NCBI GenBank assembly: GCA_965203265.1
Contig: CBDBBV010000002.1
Coordinates: forward strand, 1,364,001 to 1,428,000
Reading direction: 5' to 3'
Source of the DNA: JAHRAW01 sp965203265
GTDB taxonomy: Bacteria > Pseudomonadota > Gammaproteobacteria > Arenicellales > Poriferihabitantaceae
DNA length: 64,000 nt
Part shown: positions 15,838 to 24,751 of the stretch, piece by piece
Layout: each line of letters opens with the position of its first letter
Position numbering within the stretch: position 1 is the stretch's first letter
Program-made: the position numbers and the translations under genes
Notes under the pieces: generated by a model
What the model was told of the DNA's origin: nothing
The model's database searches: none
What the model saw: the letters and a program-made list of their open reading frames with translations, nothing else

Positions 15838-16629
15838 ATGATCGTCGAACAAATCTGGACCGGCAACGCCTACCGCAACTTCAACTACCTGATCGCCTGC
15901 CCGCAAACCGGCGAGGCCTTGGCCATCGATCCACTGGATCACCGCAAATGCCTCGCCCTCGCCCGCCAACGGGGATGGGAAATCACGCAGGTGGTCAACA
16001 CCCACGAACATCAGGATCACATCGGCGGCAATCGCAAGGTGGTGGAGGCGACCGGCGCGAAAATTCTCGCCCACAGCGGGGCGGCGGCGGCGATACCGGA
16101 GATGGATCGGGGCCTGGCCGCCGGCGACACCATCAAACTCGGCGCCACCGTGGAGCTGGAAGTGCTGGACACGCCGGGCCACACCATGAGCCATGTCTGC
16201 CTGCTGTCGCACACCGATGTTCCGGCGTTGTTCTGCGGCGACACCCTGTTCAACGCCGGCGTCGGCAACTGCCACAACGGCGGCCATCCCGAGGAACTCT
16301 ACCAAACCTTCGCCGATCAACTGGCCGCTTTGCCGGATGACACGATGATCTATCCGGGCCACGAGTATCTGGAAACCAACCTGCGATTCACCCTGGCACG
16401 CGAACCCGGCAACACCCGCGCTCAGAGCCTGCTCGACACCGCCTCGAATCAGGATCCGAACCACGCACTGGTAACCACTCTGGGCCTGGAGAAGCAAATC
16501 AACGCCTTCCTGCGCCTGCAAAATCCGGAGGTGATCGCCCAACTCAAACTGCGCTGCCCGGAATTGGTGGACGAACCGGATGACAAGACCGTGTTTTTGA
16601 AACTGCGGGAATTGCGGAATGAGTGGTAG
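15838..16629 (+). CDS. gloB: Hydroxyacylglutathione hydrolase (glyoxalase II)
   Basis: A 263-residue metallo-beta-lactamase fold enzyme that hydrolyses S-lactoylglutathione in methylglyoxal detoxification. Metal ligands: VNTHEHQDHIGG (THxHxDH motif), VLDTPGHTMSHV, LFCGDTLFNAGVG and the C-terminal IYPGHEY; the HAGH C-terminal helical domain ends KLRELRNEW. Length is typical. A TATACT at about 15798 probably serves as its -10. In many relatives gloB neighbours mltD; here they are 19 kb apart. Confidence 0.96.
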   Translation: MIVEQIWTGNAYRNFNYLIACPQTGEALAIDPLDHRKCLALARQRGWEITQVVNTHEHQDHIGGNRKVVEATGAKILAHSGAAAAIPEMDRGLAAGDTIKLGATVELEVLDTPGHTMSHVCLLSHTDVPALFCGDTLFNAGVGNCHNGGHPEELYQTFADQLAALPDDTMIYPGHEYLETNLRFTLAREPGNTRAQSLLDTASNQDPNHALVTTLGLEKQINAFLRLQNPEVIAQLKLRCPELVDEPDDKTVFLKLRELRNEW

Positions 16630-16697
16630 GGGTGGCGGCGCCTCGGTAGGTGGATATGGGAGGATGGCATCTTTCTCCGACACGTGACCCCCTTTGG

Positions 16698-19600
16698 ATG
16701 AAGCGGAAAATGAACGATGTAGAAAAGAAACGGAAAGATTTTATCGAGAAGTTGGCTCGTAAAAATAGGAAGCTTTATGGAACATCCGATGGGAGCGGAC
16801 TGCTGAGGGTAATCAAATTCGCTTTTGAGCATAGTTGGGTCTACGTCTTCGAACTGGTTCAAAATGCACTTGATGCAGGTGCGCGCTCAGTTGCGCTTCG
16901 ACTGACCGAAGACGGTGATTCCCTGATTTTTCAGCATGATGGAAATTGCCCTATCAAGAAAAAGGACGTTAAAGGACTCTCTAAGGTTCTACGATCTACC
17001 AAAGGCGCATCTTCCGTGGGCTTTATGGGCATCGGTTTCAAGAGCATCTTTACGCGATTTCAGGAGGTTCGGGTCTCTGGGTGGAGATGGACATTTCGCT
17101 ACAAGGTTTCACAGCAGGTTGGTGGTAAATACGGAGACGTACAACGCGATTGGCTGGGGGCAGTGATTCCAATCTGGGATGACACAATCGCCGCACCTGA
17201 CGGTAGATTCACAACCCGTTTTGAAATGCGCCAACGAACGAAGAGAGATACGGATTTGAACTCCGATTTGACACACTTTCTTCCTGATAATGATTGTACA
17301 TCCCTCGCAATTCTAGCAGTGTCTGGGCTGAAACGCCTCGAGATAAACGGTCGGATATGGAAATTGAACGTCAGCGCGGAACACAATGGAAGATCGGAGG
17401 CGACTGCTCTTTCGGAAGGAAAGATCCGGCGTTGGCGAGTTTTTCCAGTGGAATTCAAACCTTCCCGTGAAGCGGTCGCCTGTTTCCTCGAACACCGCGA
17501 TATCCAACCAACCGAGGAAAAACGCGAGCAGGTGGAGGCGGAAGCTGCCCGCCCTCGCAAAGTGCTGGGAGTACTACCTTTGGATGAAAATGGTATACCT
17601 GACCCACCACTCAGAGGACGTGTCTACGCCACCTTACCAACCGAGGTTACCGTGCCCTTTGGCCTCCACATCCATGCCGACTGGTTGTTGAATATATCGA
17701 GGAGCGGTTTTAAAGAACTTGAAGACAACCCGTGGCAGCGCGGTATCACGGACAAGATCGCGGACATTATTGGAGCATTCCTCGAGTGGTCCGCCGATAC
17801 GCACACACAGCCCGATGCGGTGAAAGCAACGTTCAACGTCCTTGCACCACCGTTGCTCGAAGTAGGCGGTCTTGAAAAGCTTCTTGCCGAGGATAGCTGG
17901 CTGTCGAGATTGCGGAAACGTATTGAAGATTCTGCGGTATTCCCCGTCTGGACTGGTGAACCGAGCACCGTGAAGTTTGCGAAACCGGGTGAAATTCTTG
18001 TCCCTCCGAAACCGCTGACAGATGCATTTGAGGAAAAACCGGAATTACGGCCGACAGATCTCTTGAAAGGGCATGTGCTCAGATATGACTTGCTTGGAGA
18101 TGAGGCGCTTGAATTTCTGCGCCGAATTGGTTTTCTTACCGAAATGTCGCCGCGAGACTTGGAGCGTGCGTGGAAAGATGGTTTGGAGGAGTGGTGGAAA
18201 ACACTCCCCAACAATAAGAAGGAGCGCCGTCAGCTGCTTTTCCGCATTTGGGCTGCTGTCGCTGACCTGTCCTACGATGAAGCATGGCGAGATGCCAAGC
18301 TCCCGTGCATCCGTTCCGTCACCGGGAAATGGCTTCCGGTGGATGAGGCCGCATTCATCAAAGGGAATCTACCGAAAGAAGATCAGCCGGGCGGTGCTGA
18401 GACGCTTCAGTTCATGCAACCATTTATCAAGGATGAAAACCGCTTGCCGAACCAATGGATTACTGCGCTGGATCAATGGTATAGCCAACCAGAGGATTCA
18501 GACCCAATGAAAAAAGCTTGGAAATGGATTAAGGATGAGGATAACGCAAAAAGCATTAGTCTCAAAGAAATTGTCGAGGACGCGATGAACACTCTGATAT
18601 CCTCGACAACGCCTGACTGGTCGGTGCTCGTACCGTTTGGGCACTGGGCAAAGCACGGAAATCGCCATGACCTGTTGACTCACGTGCTCGTAGAATCAGA
18701 AGACAACCCGCAGGGTGTGCCAGTTAGAGAGGCACTCTTGGCCGACCCTTATATCGAACATGGGCAGGGCCGCCGATGCTTTTTTCCAGATATTCCCGCA
18801 ATCGTGCCGGCTTATCTGGAACGGGACCCCAAGAACGCAGACGCCCGAGAATGGGGTGAGTTTTTCAAGAGGGCTGGCGCCCAAGGCCAGATTGAAGTGC
18901 TGCCAATAAAAAAGAAAGCCGGTCGATATGATAGGAATACAGTCGCAGAGTTTCTTTGTCGTCAAGTCGGAAAGGAGGACGAATCCAATGACGACGGTTA
19001 TACGCTTACGGACTTCGATATCAATCCAGAGATTCCAGAATCAAATGCACCAGAAGAACAACGAATGGCTTTTGCGCTTTGGCTTAACGGCGAATTCAAC
19101 GAACTGAAAGGCAAGGGAAAACGGCAAGCATCGTATTATTTCGGCAAACAGAAGCCCCCCCTCGAGGGGAAGGCACCTAGCATTTGGGTAAACAAACTAT
19201 CCGAACTTGCCTGGATACCCTGCAAAGACGGAAAACTCAGGCAACCACGAGAGATACTTCGGCAGTTTGATCCCGCGCGGGAAGACGCGCCGGTCGCACA
19301 GTTATCGTCCGAGCTTATGGATGTGTTGGAAAAAGAAGGTGTGGAATTCGGTACGGATATTCCCGAAGCCACAGCGCTCAGCCGCTTCTTGAATATTGCC
19401 TCCAAGCCCGATGCGAAAGAGCTTGCACAGTGTCTTTCCGAGTGTCGCAAACAGATAGAGACAGAAACAGATAAAAATAGCTTCGTTCAATCTCTGCCAA
19501 ACCTCAACATACCATTTGGCGATGACAAACACGTGCCACTCAACCGAATCGTCCGTCGAGCCGGAACGGGCTACGGAAGCGATCTCGGTGGCTGGATTGT

Positions 19601-21212
19601 GCCATTGGATCGCATTGACAAAGAATTGCGAGAAGAATTGAAGCACCCCGATTTCCGCTACACTGTCCCGGAAGTCACCACGGGCGATCAAGCCTTGAAT
19701 TACATTCAGCATGTCTGGAGGCGTGCCCGCTCGTCACCTGAGAGACTGGCGATCGAGGTTCGCGACGTTCTCCCGGTCGCCTATGGGTACTGTTTGGAAG
19801 AGTGTTCCAAAGACGTTGAGCTCTCGGATTTATGGAACGCAGCAAAACCACAAGCAATGGTATTTGTGGAACGAGAATGGGTCTCCTTGACGAACGCCAG
19901 CAATATCTACTTCGACGATATCGAAGATCGGCGCTTTATACCCAATAAAGGCGAATTTCAAACCGTCACGGGTGGGCATCTAGGCCGCGACCTGCCCGAA
20001 CGGATTCGTACCGTGGGAGCACTTGACCTGCCGTATCTATCTTCAATTGTAAAACGTGATTGGGATGAAGGCGAGACGTTAGCAGTTTCCTTCGATTGGT
20101 CATCCAAATTCAAATTTATATGCAAACTTCTCCGGCAGGTGCGGGGAAATGATCCTGCGGAGGGCGACAGGGCGGATAATGGAACCGATACACGACTGCG
20201 TCTTCTCCATGTTAGTAAACTTTCTTTGAAAGTCAGCATCGGGAATTCCACTGCTGAAAGCGTACCTGTGCACGCCCGAATCCACGAGAAAATTCTGACT
20301 GTTGCAGGCCAGCCACTTGAGTTCGGCACCGACGCATCCAAGGAACTTCGACGCCATTTCTCTTTCGGGCAACGCGCTGATCTTGCAACGGATCTCACCG
20401 GAATGCTCATGACCATCAATGACCCGGATTCGTTTAATTCCGCCGCCGAAAAATTTCGGCGTGCGCATGTTCCTGATTATGAATTGCCTACAGAATTCCG
20501 TCATGAGGCCACAAGTGGAGACATGACTGGTTCGGCATACAAGCCAGATCAAACCACCGTAGAATCAGATGTACCCATGAGTCGAGTCGCACCCTCAAAT
20601 GGCGGCTCTAGCCCCGGCAGGTCCGACCTGTCCACAGATAGCGAGGCAGTCTATGCTCCATCCGGTATGCCCAATACACCCGGACATCGGGTGTCGAGCT
20701 CGATGGGCGGCTCGTATACCAAGAACAGAGCTAAAGCTCTTGCGGAAATCAAGCCGCCCCATCAACAAGACGATACAAACAAGGTAGGAACGACTAATGG
20801 AAATCCCGGCGCGTTTCACGCAGACACAGAGGAACGACAAATCGCCGCGAAATACGAAAGAGAAGATGGTCGTGAACCGGAACTCCTTCCCTTCCACCAC
20901 AAAGGCTGGGATATCCGTAGCACCGATCCGAAAAGCGGAACGGTTCGCCTGATCGAGGTGAAAGGAAAGGGATGTCCATGGGTTCAGGATGAAATCGTGG
21001 AGCTGAGCCATACACAGTTACGCGCAGCATTCGAAGCATCCGGCGAACCGAACACAGATTGGTATCTCTATGTTGTGGAGAAGACGGACAACGGCGATTA
21101 CCAAGTGCTACCTATTTCGAACCTAGACCTTAAAGCCAATTTGGTCCTCTGTGGTGAGTCTTGGCGGGGGTTGGCAGAAAACCCCAAACGCTTCGAAAAC
21201 CCTTCACAATAA
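16698..21212 (+). CDS. Sacsin-type GHKL ATPase fused to a DUF3883 nuclease-like domain (candidate defence protein)
   Basis: A 1504-residue protein. The N-terminus is a GHKL (Hsp90/histidine-kinase fold) ATPase as in sacsin: motif N FELVQNALDAGARS (about residues 51-64), metal/ATP loop IFQHDGNCPI, and lid GFMGIGFKSIF. A ~1200-residue middle of unrecognised repeats-poor sequence follows, then a low-complexity Ser/Gly/Pro linker, and a C-terminal DUF3883 domain (GWDIRSTDPKSG ... RLIEVKGKG) whose D...ExK pattern fits a PD-(D/E)xK nuclease. Such ATPase-DUF3883 fusions are found in defence islands. The DNA is clearly AT-richer than both neighbours, so it was probably acquired horizontally. The start is uncertain (GTG 16650, ATG 16698 or 16710). 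No partner gene accompanies it. Confidence 0.82.
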   Translation: MKRKMNDVEKKRKDFIEKLARKNRKLYGTSDGSGLLRVIKFAFEHSWVYVFELVQNALDAGARSVALRLTEDGDSLIFQHDGNCPIKKKDVKGLSKVLRSTKGASSVGFMGIGFKSIFTRFQEVRVSGWRWTFRYKVSQQVGGKYGDVQRDWLGAVIPIWDDTIAAPDGRFTTRFEMRQRTKRDTDLNSDLTHFLPDNDCTSLAILAVSGLKRLEINGRIWKLNVSAEHNGRSEATALSEGKIRRWRVFPVEFKPSREAVACFLEHRDIQPTEEKREQVEAEAARPRKVLGVLPLDENGIPDPPLRGRVYATLPTEVTVPFGLHIHADWLLNISRSGFKELEDNPWQRGITDKIADIIGAFLEWSADTHTQPDAVKATFNVLAPPLLEVGGLEKLLAEDSWLSRLRKRIEDSAVFPVWTGEPSTVKFAKPGEILVPPKPLTDAFEEKPELRPTDLLKGHVLRYDLLGDEALEFLRRIGFLTEMSPRDLERAWKDGLEEWWKTLPNNKKERRQLLFRIWAAVADLSYDEAWRDAKLPCIRSVTGKWLPVDEAAFIKGNLPKEDQPGGAETLQFMQPFIKDENRLPNQWITALDQWYSQPEDSDPMKKAWKWIKDEDNAKSISLKEIVEDAMNTLISSTTPDWSVLVPFGHWAKHGNRHDLLTHVLVESEDNPQGVPVREALLADPYIEHGQGRRCFFPDIPAIVPAYLERDPKNADAREWGEFFKRAGAQGQIEVLPIKKKAGRYDRNTVAEFLCRQVGKEDESNDDGYTLTDFDINPEIPESNAPEEQRMAFALWLNGEFNELKGKGKRQASYYFGKQKPPLEGKAPSIWVNKLSELAWIPCKDGKLRQPREILRQFDPAREDAPVAQLSSELMDVLEKEGVEFGTDIPEATALSRFLNIASKPDAKELAQCLSECRKQIETETDKNSFVQSLPNLNIPFGDDKHVPLNRIVRRAGTGYGSDLGGWIVPLDRIDKELREELKHPDFRYTVPEVTTGDQALNYIQHVWRRARSSPERLAIEVRDVLPVAYGYCLEECSKDVELSDLWNAAKPQAMVFVEREWVSLTNASNIYFDDIEDRRFIPNKGEFQTVTGGHLGRDLPERIRTVGALDLPYLSSIVKRDWDEGETLAVSFDWSSKFKFICKLLRQVRGNDPAEGDRADNGTDTRLRLLHVSKLSLKVSIGNSTAESVPVHARIHEKILTVAGQPLEFGTDASKELRRHFSFGQRADLATDLTGMLMTINDPDSFNSAAEKFRRAHVPDYELPTEFRHEATSGDMTGSAYKPDQTTVESDVPMSRVAPSNGGSSPGRSDLSTDSEAVYAPSGMPNTPGHRVSSSMGGSYTKNRAKALAEIKPPHQQDDTNKVGTTNGNPGAFHADTEERQIAAKYEREDGREPELLPFHHKGWDIRSTDPKSGTVRLIEVKGKGCPWVQDEIVELSHTQLRAAFEASGEPNTDWYLYVVEKTDNGDYQVLPISNLDLKANLVLCGESWRGLAENPKRFENPSQ

Positions 21213-21293
21213 TACCAGTCAGCTGGGTAACCTACCCCGCACCGTCTCCTCCATCCACATCCTCAAGCGCCTCGGCGCCGCCCCGGCCGCCCA

Positions 21294-22421
21294 TCAGTCG
21301 GTCAAACAATCCGTCAGCGAATCCGCCAGATTCTGCATCAGGGCGAACCATGCGTCCGCGCCCGGTTGCAATCCTGCACCGAGTGGGTCGAGGACGCCGC
21401 CGGTGGCGGCGGTGTCGGCTACCAGGGTGGTAACCAAGCCGGGCGGGAATTGGGGTTCGCGGAAGATGCAGTTGGCGTTGCGTTCTTGGATCAGTTCCTT
21501 GATTTCGCGGACTCGTTTGGCGCCGGGGGGTACCTCCGGGTTGATGGTCAGGGCACCGGCCGGGTGCAGGTCGAATTCGTGCTCGAAATACTGGTAGGCG
21601 TCATGGAAGACGATATATGGCGCCTCCGCAACCCCGCTCAGTTGTTCGCGCAGGGATTGTTGCGTGCGATCCAGCTTGGACAGGAGTTCGCGGGAATTGG
21701 CCTCGTAGCGATCGCGGTTGGCCGGATCCATGCGCGTCAGTTGGGCGGTTACGATGTGGGCGATGGCGCGCGCATTGGCGAACGACAGCCACAGGTGCGG
21801 ATCAATCCGCGCGCGGTCGGCGGCGTGGTCGTCATGATCGTCATGGGCTTCATCGTCATGGCCTGCATGATCATCATGGCCCTCGTCTTCATGGCCTGCA
21901 TAATTGTCATGGCCCTCGTCTTCATGGCCTGCATGATCGTCATGGCCTTCGTCGTCATGGCCGGCATGATCGTCATGACCTTCATGGTCGTCATGGTCAT
22001 GCCCTGGCCAGTGGCCGCCTTCTCGTTGTGGCAGCAGGGTTATCTCGTCGCTTTCCAGCAGGGTAACGACCTGCGTCTCGGCGCGCCGTTCGTGCAGAAT
22101 TTTCTCCAGAGAACGCTCGATTTGCGGGCCGATCCAGACGACCAGATCCGCCTTTTCCAGCATGCGCGCCTGAGAGGGTTTCAGCTGGCTTACATGGGGG
22201 GACTGACCCGCCGGCATCAGCAACTGCGGTTCGCCGACATCGTGCATGAGGGCGGACACCAGCGAGTGCACCGGCAGCATGGAGGCGACTACTTTGGGGG
22301 CGGCGTAGGCCGATACGGATGCCAACAAAATCGCCCCGCCGAGCAGGAATCGAGGCAGGACGGACGATCCGGTGCCGGCGAGGCGAGAACGAAGGCGAAG
22401 GGATGTGGATGGATGAGACAT
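21294..22421 (-). CDS. znuA: Zinc ABC transporter substrate-binding protein ZnuA
   Basis: A 375-residue periplasmic zinc carrier. It has an N-terminal signal peptide (hydrophobic FLLGGAILLASVSAYA, cleavage after AYA) and the cluster A-I SBP fold: MLPVHSLVSALM with the first His, the helix with ADLVVWIGPQIE, HLWLSFANA with the second His, and VFHDAYQYFEHEF with the third. Between residues ~135 and 200 lies an expanded His/Asp/Glu loop of GHDDHAGHDDE/GHEDEGHDDHA repeats, longer than usual, able to bind several zinc ions. GGAG precedes the ATG. It is divergent from zur-znuCB across a two-box Zur operator. Confidence 0.96.
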   Translation of the reverse strand: MSHPSTSLRLRSRLAGTGSSVLPRFLLGGAILLASVSAYAAPKVVASMLPVHSLVSALMHDVGEPQLLMPAGQSPHVSQLKPSQARMLEKADLVVWIGPQIERSLEKILHERRAETQVVTLLESDEITLLPQREGGHWPGHDHDDHEGHDDHAGHDDEGHDDHAGHEDEGHDNYAGHEDEGHDDHAGHDDEAHDDHDDHAADRARIDPHLWLSFANARAIAHIVTAQLTRMDPANRDRYEANSRELLSKLDRTQQSLREQLSGVAEAPYIVFHDAYQYFEHEFDLHPAGALTINPEVPPGAKRVREIKELIQERNANCIFREPQFPPGLVTTLVADTAATGGVLDPLGAGLQPGADAWFALMQNLADSLTDCLTD

Positions 22422-22452
22422 GAGCGGCTCCGAATGAGATGGTTGATGAAAT

Positions 22453-22495
22453 GATGTTACAGTATAACACGAATAATGTTATAGTATTACATAAC
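22453..22495. promoter_or_regulatory. Divergent promoter region with two Zur-box-like palindromes
   Basis: The AT-rich gap between znuA and zur contains GTTACAGTATAAC (22456-22468) and GTTATAGTATTAC (22478-22490), each close to the gammaproteobacterial Zur box core GTTATANTATAAC. Their positions allow one to control znuA and the other zur-znuC-znuB, giving zinc-dependent repression of both arms and autoregulation of zur. Confidence 0.8.
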
Positions 22496-22539
22496 AATTT
22501 CACCGCCTCAGCCCCACAGCCCCTATCCCCACATCCACA

Positions 22540-23019
22540 ATGCCCACCACCTCCGCATTCCACCCCCACTCCCACAATCACGACCACTGCATCGCCACAG
22601 CGATGACGCAGGCGGAAAACATCTGCCGGCGCAAGGGCGTGCGCTTCACCCCCATCCGCCGCCGGGTGCTGGAGTTGATTTGGGCGAACCCCCGCCCGGT
22701 GTCCGCCTACGACCTGCTACAGCAACTGCGCCGGGAAAAGCGCAATGCCGAGCCGCCCACCGTATACCGCGCCCTCGATTTCCTGCTGGCACACCAACTG
22801 GTGCACAAGATCGTGTCCTTGAACGCCTTTGTCGGCTGCCCCCATCCCCAGCGCCGCCATGACGCCCAGTTCCTGATCTGCAGCGACTGCCGCCAAGTGG
22901 CGGAGATCGATGACGCCGATCTGCAGCGCACCATCGAATCCGCGGCTCACCGAGGCGGCCTCGAGGCGGCGCGCCCGACCATCGAGATCACCGGCCTCTG
23001 CCCGCGATGCCGCCAGTGA
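22540..23019 (+). CDS. zur: Zinc uptake regulator Zur (Fur family)
   Basis: A 159-residue Fur-family repressor. Winged helix: GVRFTPIRRRVLELIW ... PPTVYRALDFLLAHQLVHKI; regulatory metal region with HDAQFLICSDCRQVAEI; structural zinc pairs CSDC and the C-terminal CPRC. The first 20 residues are His-rich (FHPHSHNHDHC), unusual for Zur and perhaps zinc binding; an alternative ATG at 22603 would remove them. Position beside znuA and overlapping znuC, plus the operator, identify it as Zur rather than Fur; a separate fur lies at 52829. Confidence 0.94.
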   Translation: MPTTSAFHPHSHNHDHCIATAMTQAENICRRKGVRFTPIRRRVLELIWANPRPVSAYDLLQQLRREKRNAEPPTVYRALDFLLAHQLVHKIVSLNAFVGCPHPQRRHDAQFLICSDCRQVAEIDDADLQRTIESAAHRGGLEAARPTIEITGLCPRCRQ

Positions 23020-23822
23020 GCGCAACCCCCTCGCCCCCGCCGACTCCGCTCATCCACCTCGAGCGGATTACCATCGAGCGAGACGGGCAGACCATCTTGC
23101 AGAATGTCGATCTGTCGGTCGGCATCGGCGAAATCGTTACCCTGATCGGGCCGAACGGCGCCGGCAAGAGCACGCTGGTCAAGATCGCCCTGAACCTGCT
23201 CACGCCGGATCGCGGCACTGTGCAGCGGCGTGCCGGATTGTCCATCGGCTATGTTCCGCAGACCGTCGATTTCGACCAGACCCTGCCGCTCACGGTGGAA
23301 CGCTTCCTCAAACTGGGGCATCGCTACGCGGCGGCGGCCATCGACCAAATGTTGGCGCAGGTGGGCGTGGCCGGATTGCGCGCGGCGCCGATGCACTCCA
23401 TATCCGGCGGCGAAATGCGGCGGGTGCTGCTCGCCCGGGCGCTGTTGCGCGACCCCGACCTACTGATCATGGACGAGCCCAGCGCCGGCATGGACATCAA
23501 CGGGCAAGCCGAACTGTATCGCCTGATTCAAGCGATCCGCGACCAACGCAGATGTGGCATCCTGCTGGTCTCCCACGATCTGTACATGGTCATGGCGTCC
23601 ACCGACCGAGTGTTCTGCATCAACCGGCACATCTGCTGCTGCGGCCAACCGGAAGATGTACGCCGCCATCCGCAATTTCTCGCGCTGTTCGGGCGGCAGG
23701 CCGCCGAAGAATTGGCCGTCTACCACCACCGCCACGATCACCAACACGACCTGCACGGCGCCGTCGGATCCGACCAACCCGCCCCATCCGCCCACTCCAC
23801 CGAAGCGCCGCACAATGGATGA
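23007..23822 (+). CDS. znuC: Zinc ABC transporter ATP-binding protein ZnuC
   Basis: A 271-residue ATPase that powers zinc import. Walker A GPNGAGKST, Q-loop YVPQTVDF, signature SISGGEMRRVLLARALL, Walker B LLIMDEPSAGMD and switch His LLVSHDLYMV are all intact, and FCINRHICCCGQPEDV is typical of ZnuC. The C-terminus adds a His-rich tail (YHHRHDHQHDLHG). It overlaps the end of zur by 13 bases and the start of znuB by 8, indicating one operon. Confidence 0.96.
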   Translation: MPPVSATPSPPPTPLIHLERITIERDGQTILQNVDLSVGIGEIVTLIGPNGAGKSTLVKIALNLLTPDRGTVQRRAGLSIGYVPQTVDFDQTLPLTVERFLKLGHRYAAAAIDQMLAQVGVAGLRAAPMHSISGGEMRRVLLARALLRDPDLLIMDEPSAGMDINGQAELYRLIQAIRDQRRCGILLVSHDLYMVMASTDRVFCINRHICCCGQPEDVRRHPQFLALFGRQAAEELAVYHHRHDHQHDLHGAVGSDQPAPSAHSTEAPHNG

Positions 23823-24615
23823 CTTCCTGCTGCGGGCACTGCTCGGCGGCCTCGGCGTCGCCGCCATCTGCGGCCCGCTGGGTTGTCTCGTGGTATGGCA
23901 GCGAATGGCGTATTTCGGCGCCACCTTGGCGCACTCCGCGTTGTTGGGGGTCGCTATGGGCTTGTTCTTCCGGCTCAATCTGCAACTGTCCATCCTGCTG
24001 ATCTCCCTCGCGGTTTCCTTTCTGCTGGTGCTGATGAACCGGCGCCGCCAGCTCAGCGCCGACACCATCCTCGGCATCCTCGCCCACGGCACGCTGGCGC
24101 TCGGATTGGTGCTGTTGTCGCTGTTGCCGGGGGTGCGCTTCGATCTGCTCATCTACCTGTTTGGCGACATATTGGCCATCCGCCGCTTCGACCTCCTGTG
24201 GATATTCTTCGGCGGAACTGGCGTCCTGCTGACCCTCGCAATCGTCCGCCAGCCGCTGCTGTCGCTCATCATCCAACGCGACCTCGCGCTGGTGGACGGC
24301 GTGAACGAAAATCGAATACGCGCCATATTCTTCCTCCTGTTGAGTCTGGTGGTGGCCGTTTCCATGCAGGTGGTCGGCCTCCTGTTGATCGTGTCGCTGC
24401 TGATCATCCCGGCCGCCACGGCGCGCTATTTCGCCAATTCGCCGGAAACGATGGCGCTACTGGCCATGCTCTTCGGCATGATCTCCGTGGGCGGCGGTCT
24501 CGCCATGTCGCTGCTTTTCGACACCCCCGCCGGCCCCTCCATCGTGGTGGTCGGCACCACGATATTCGCCCTCACGGCCTCGCTCGCCGCCCTCAGGCGG
24601 ATTGGCGGCGGGTGA
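23815..24615 (+). CDS. znuB: Zinc ABC transporter permease ZnuB
   Basis: A 266-residue inner-membrane permease of the ABC-3 family with about eight hydrophobic helices. Family marks: FGATLAHSALLGVAMG near the N-terminus, DTILGILAHGTLALGLV and the LLLIVSLLIIPAATARYFA segment that contacts the ATPase. Translationally coupled to znuC (ATGGATGA overlap). It is the last gene of the zur-znuC-znuB operon. Confidence 0.96.
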   Translation: MDDFLLRALLGGLGVAAICGPLGCLVVWQRMAYFGATLAHSALLGVAMGLFFRLNLQLSILLISLAVSFLLVLMNRRRQLSADTILGILAHGTLALGLVLLSLLPGVRFDLLIYLFGDILAIRRFDLLWIFFGGTGVLLTLAIVRQPLLSLIIQRDLALVDGVNENRIRAIFFLLLSLVVAVSMQVVGLLLIVSLLIIPAATARYFANSPETMALLAMLFGMISVGGGLAMSLLFDTPAGPSIVVVGTTIFALTASLAALRRIGGG

Positions 24616-24648
24616 TTCGTTTGCGCGCGGACGGCAAGCGGGGCCGGA

Positions 24649-24690
24649 TAAAAAAGGGCGGCGGCGCCTTGAGGAATCGCCGCCGCCTTG
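24649..24690 (-). terminator. Rho-independent terminator of the autotransporter gene
   Basis: Read on the minus strand, GGCGGCGGCG and GCGCCGCCGCC pair around a 10-base loop and are followed by CTTTTTTATCC. It lies about 60 bases past the autotransporter stop at 24752. The same stem could also act weakly on znuB transcripts from the other side but there lacks a T tract. Confidence 0.85.
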
Positions 24691-24751
24691 GGCAAATGAT
24701 GCATAACCTGAACGGCGCGACCATAGCCATACAGCACGCCGTTCGTGATGG

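Noticed and set aside
21826..22010. CRISPR-like or minisatellite array inside znuA
   Set aside because: The repeats code in frame for the His/Asp/Glu metal loop expected in ZnuA.
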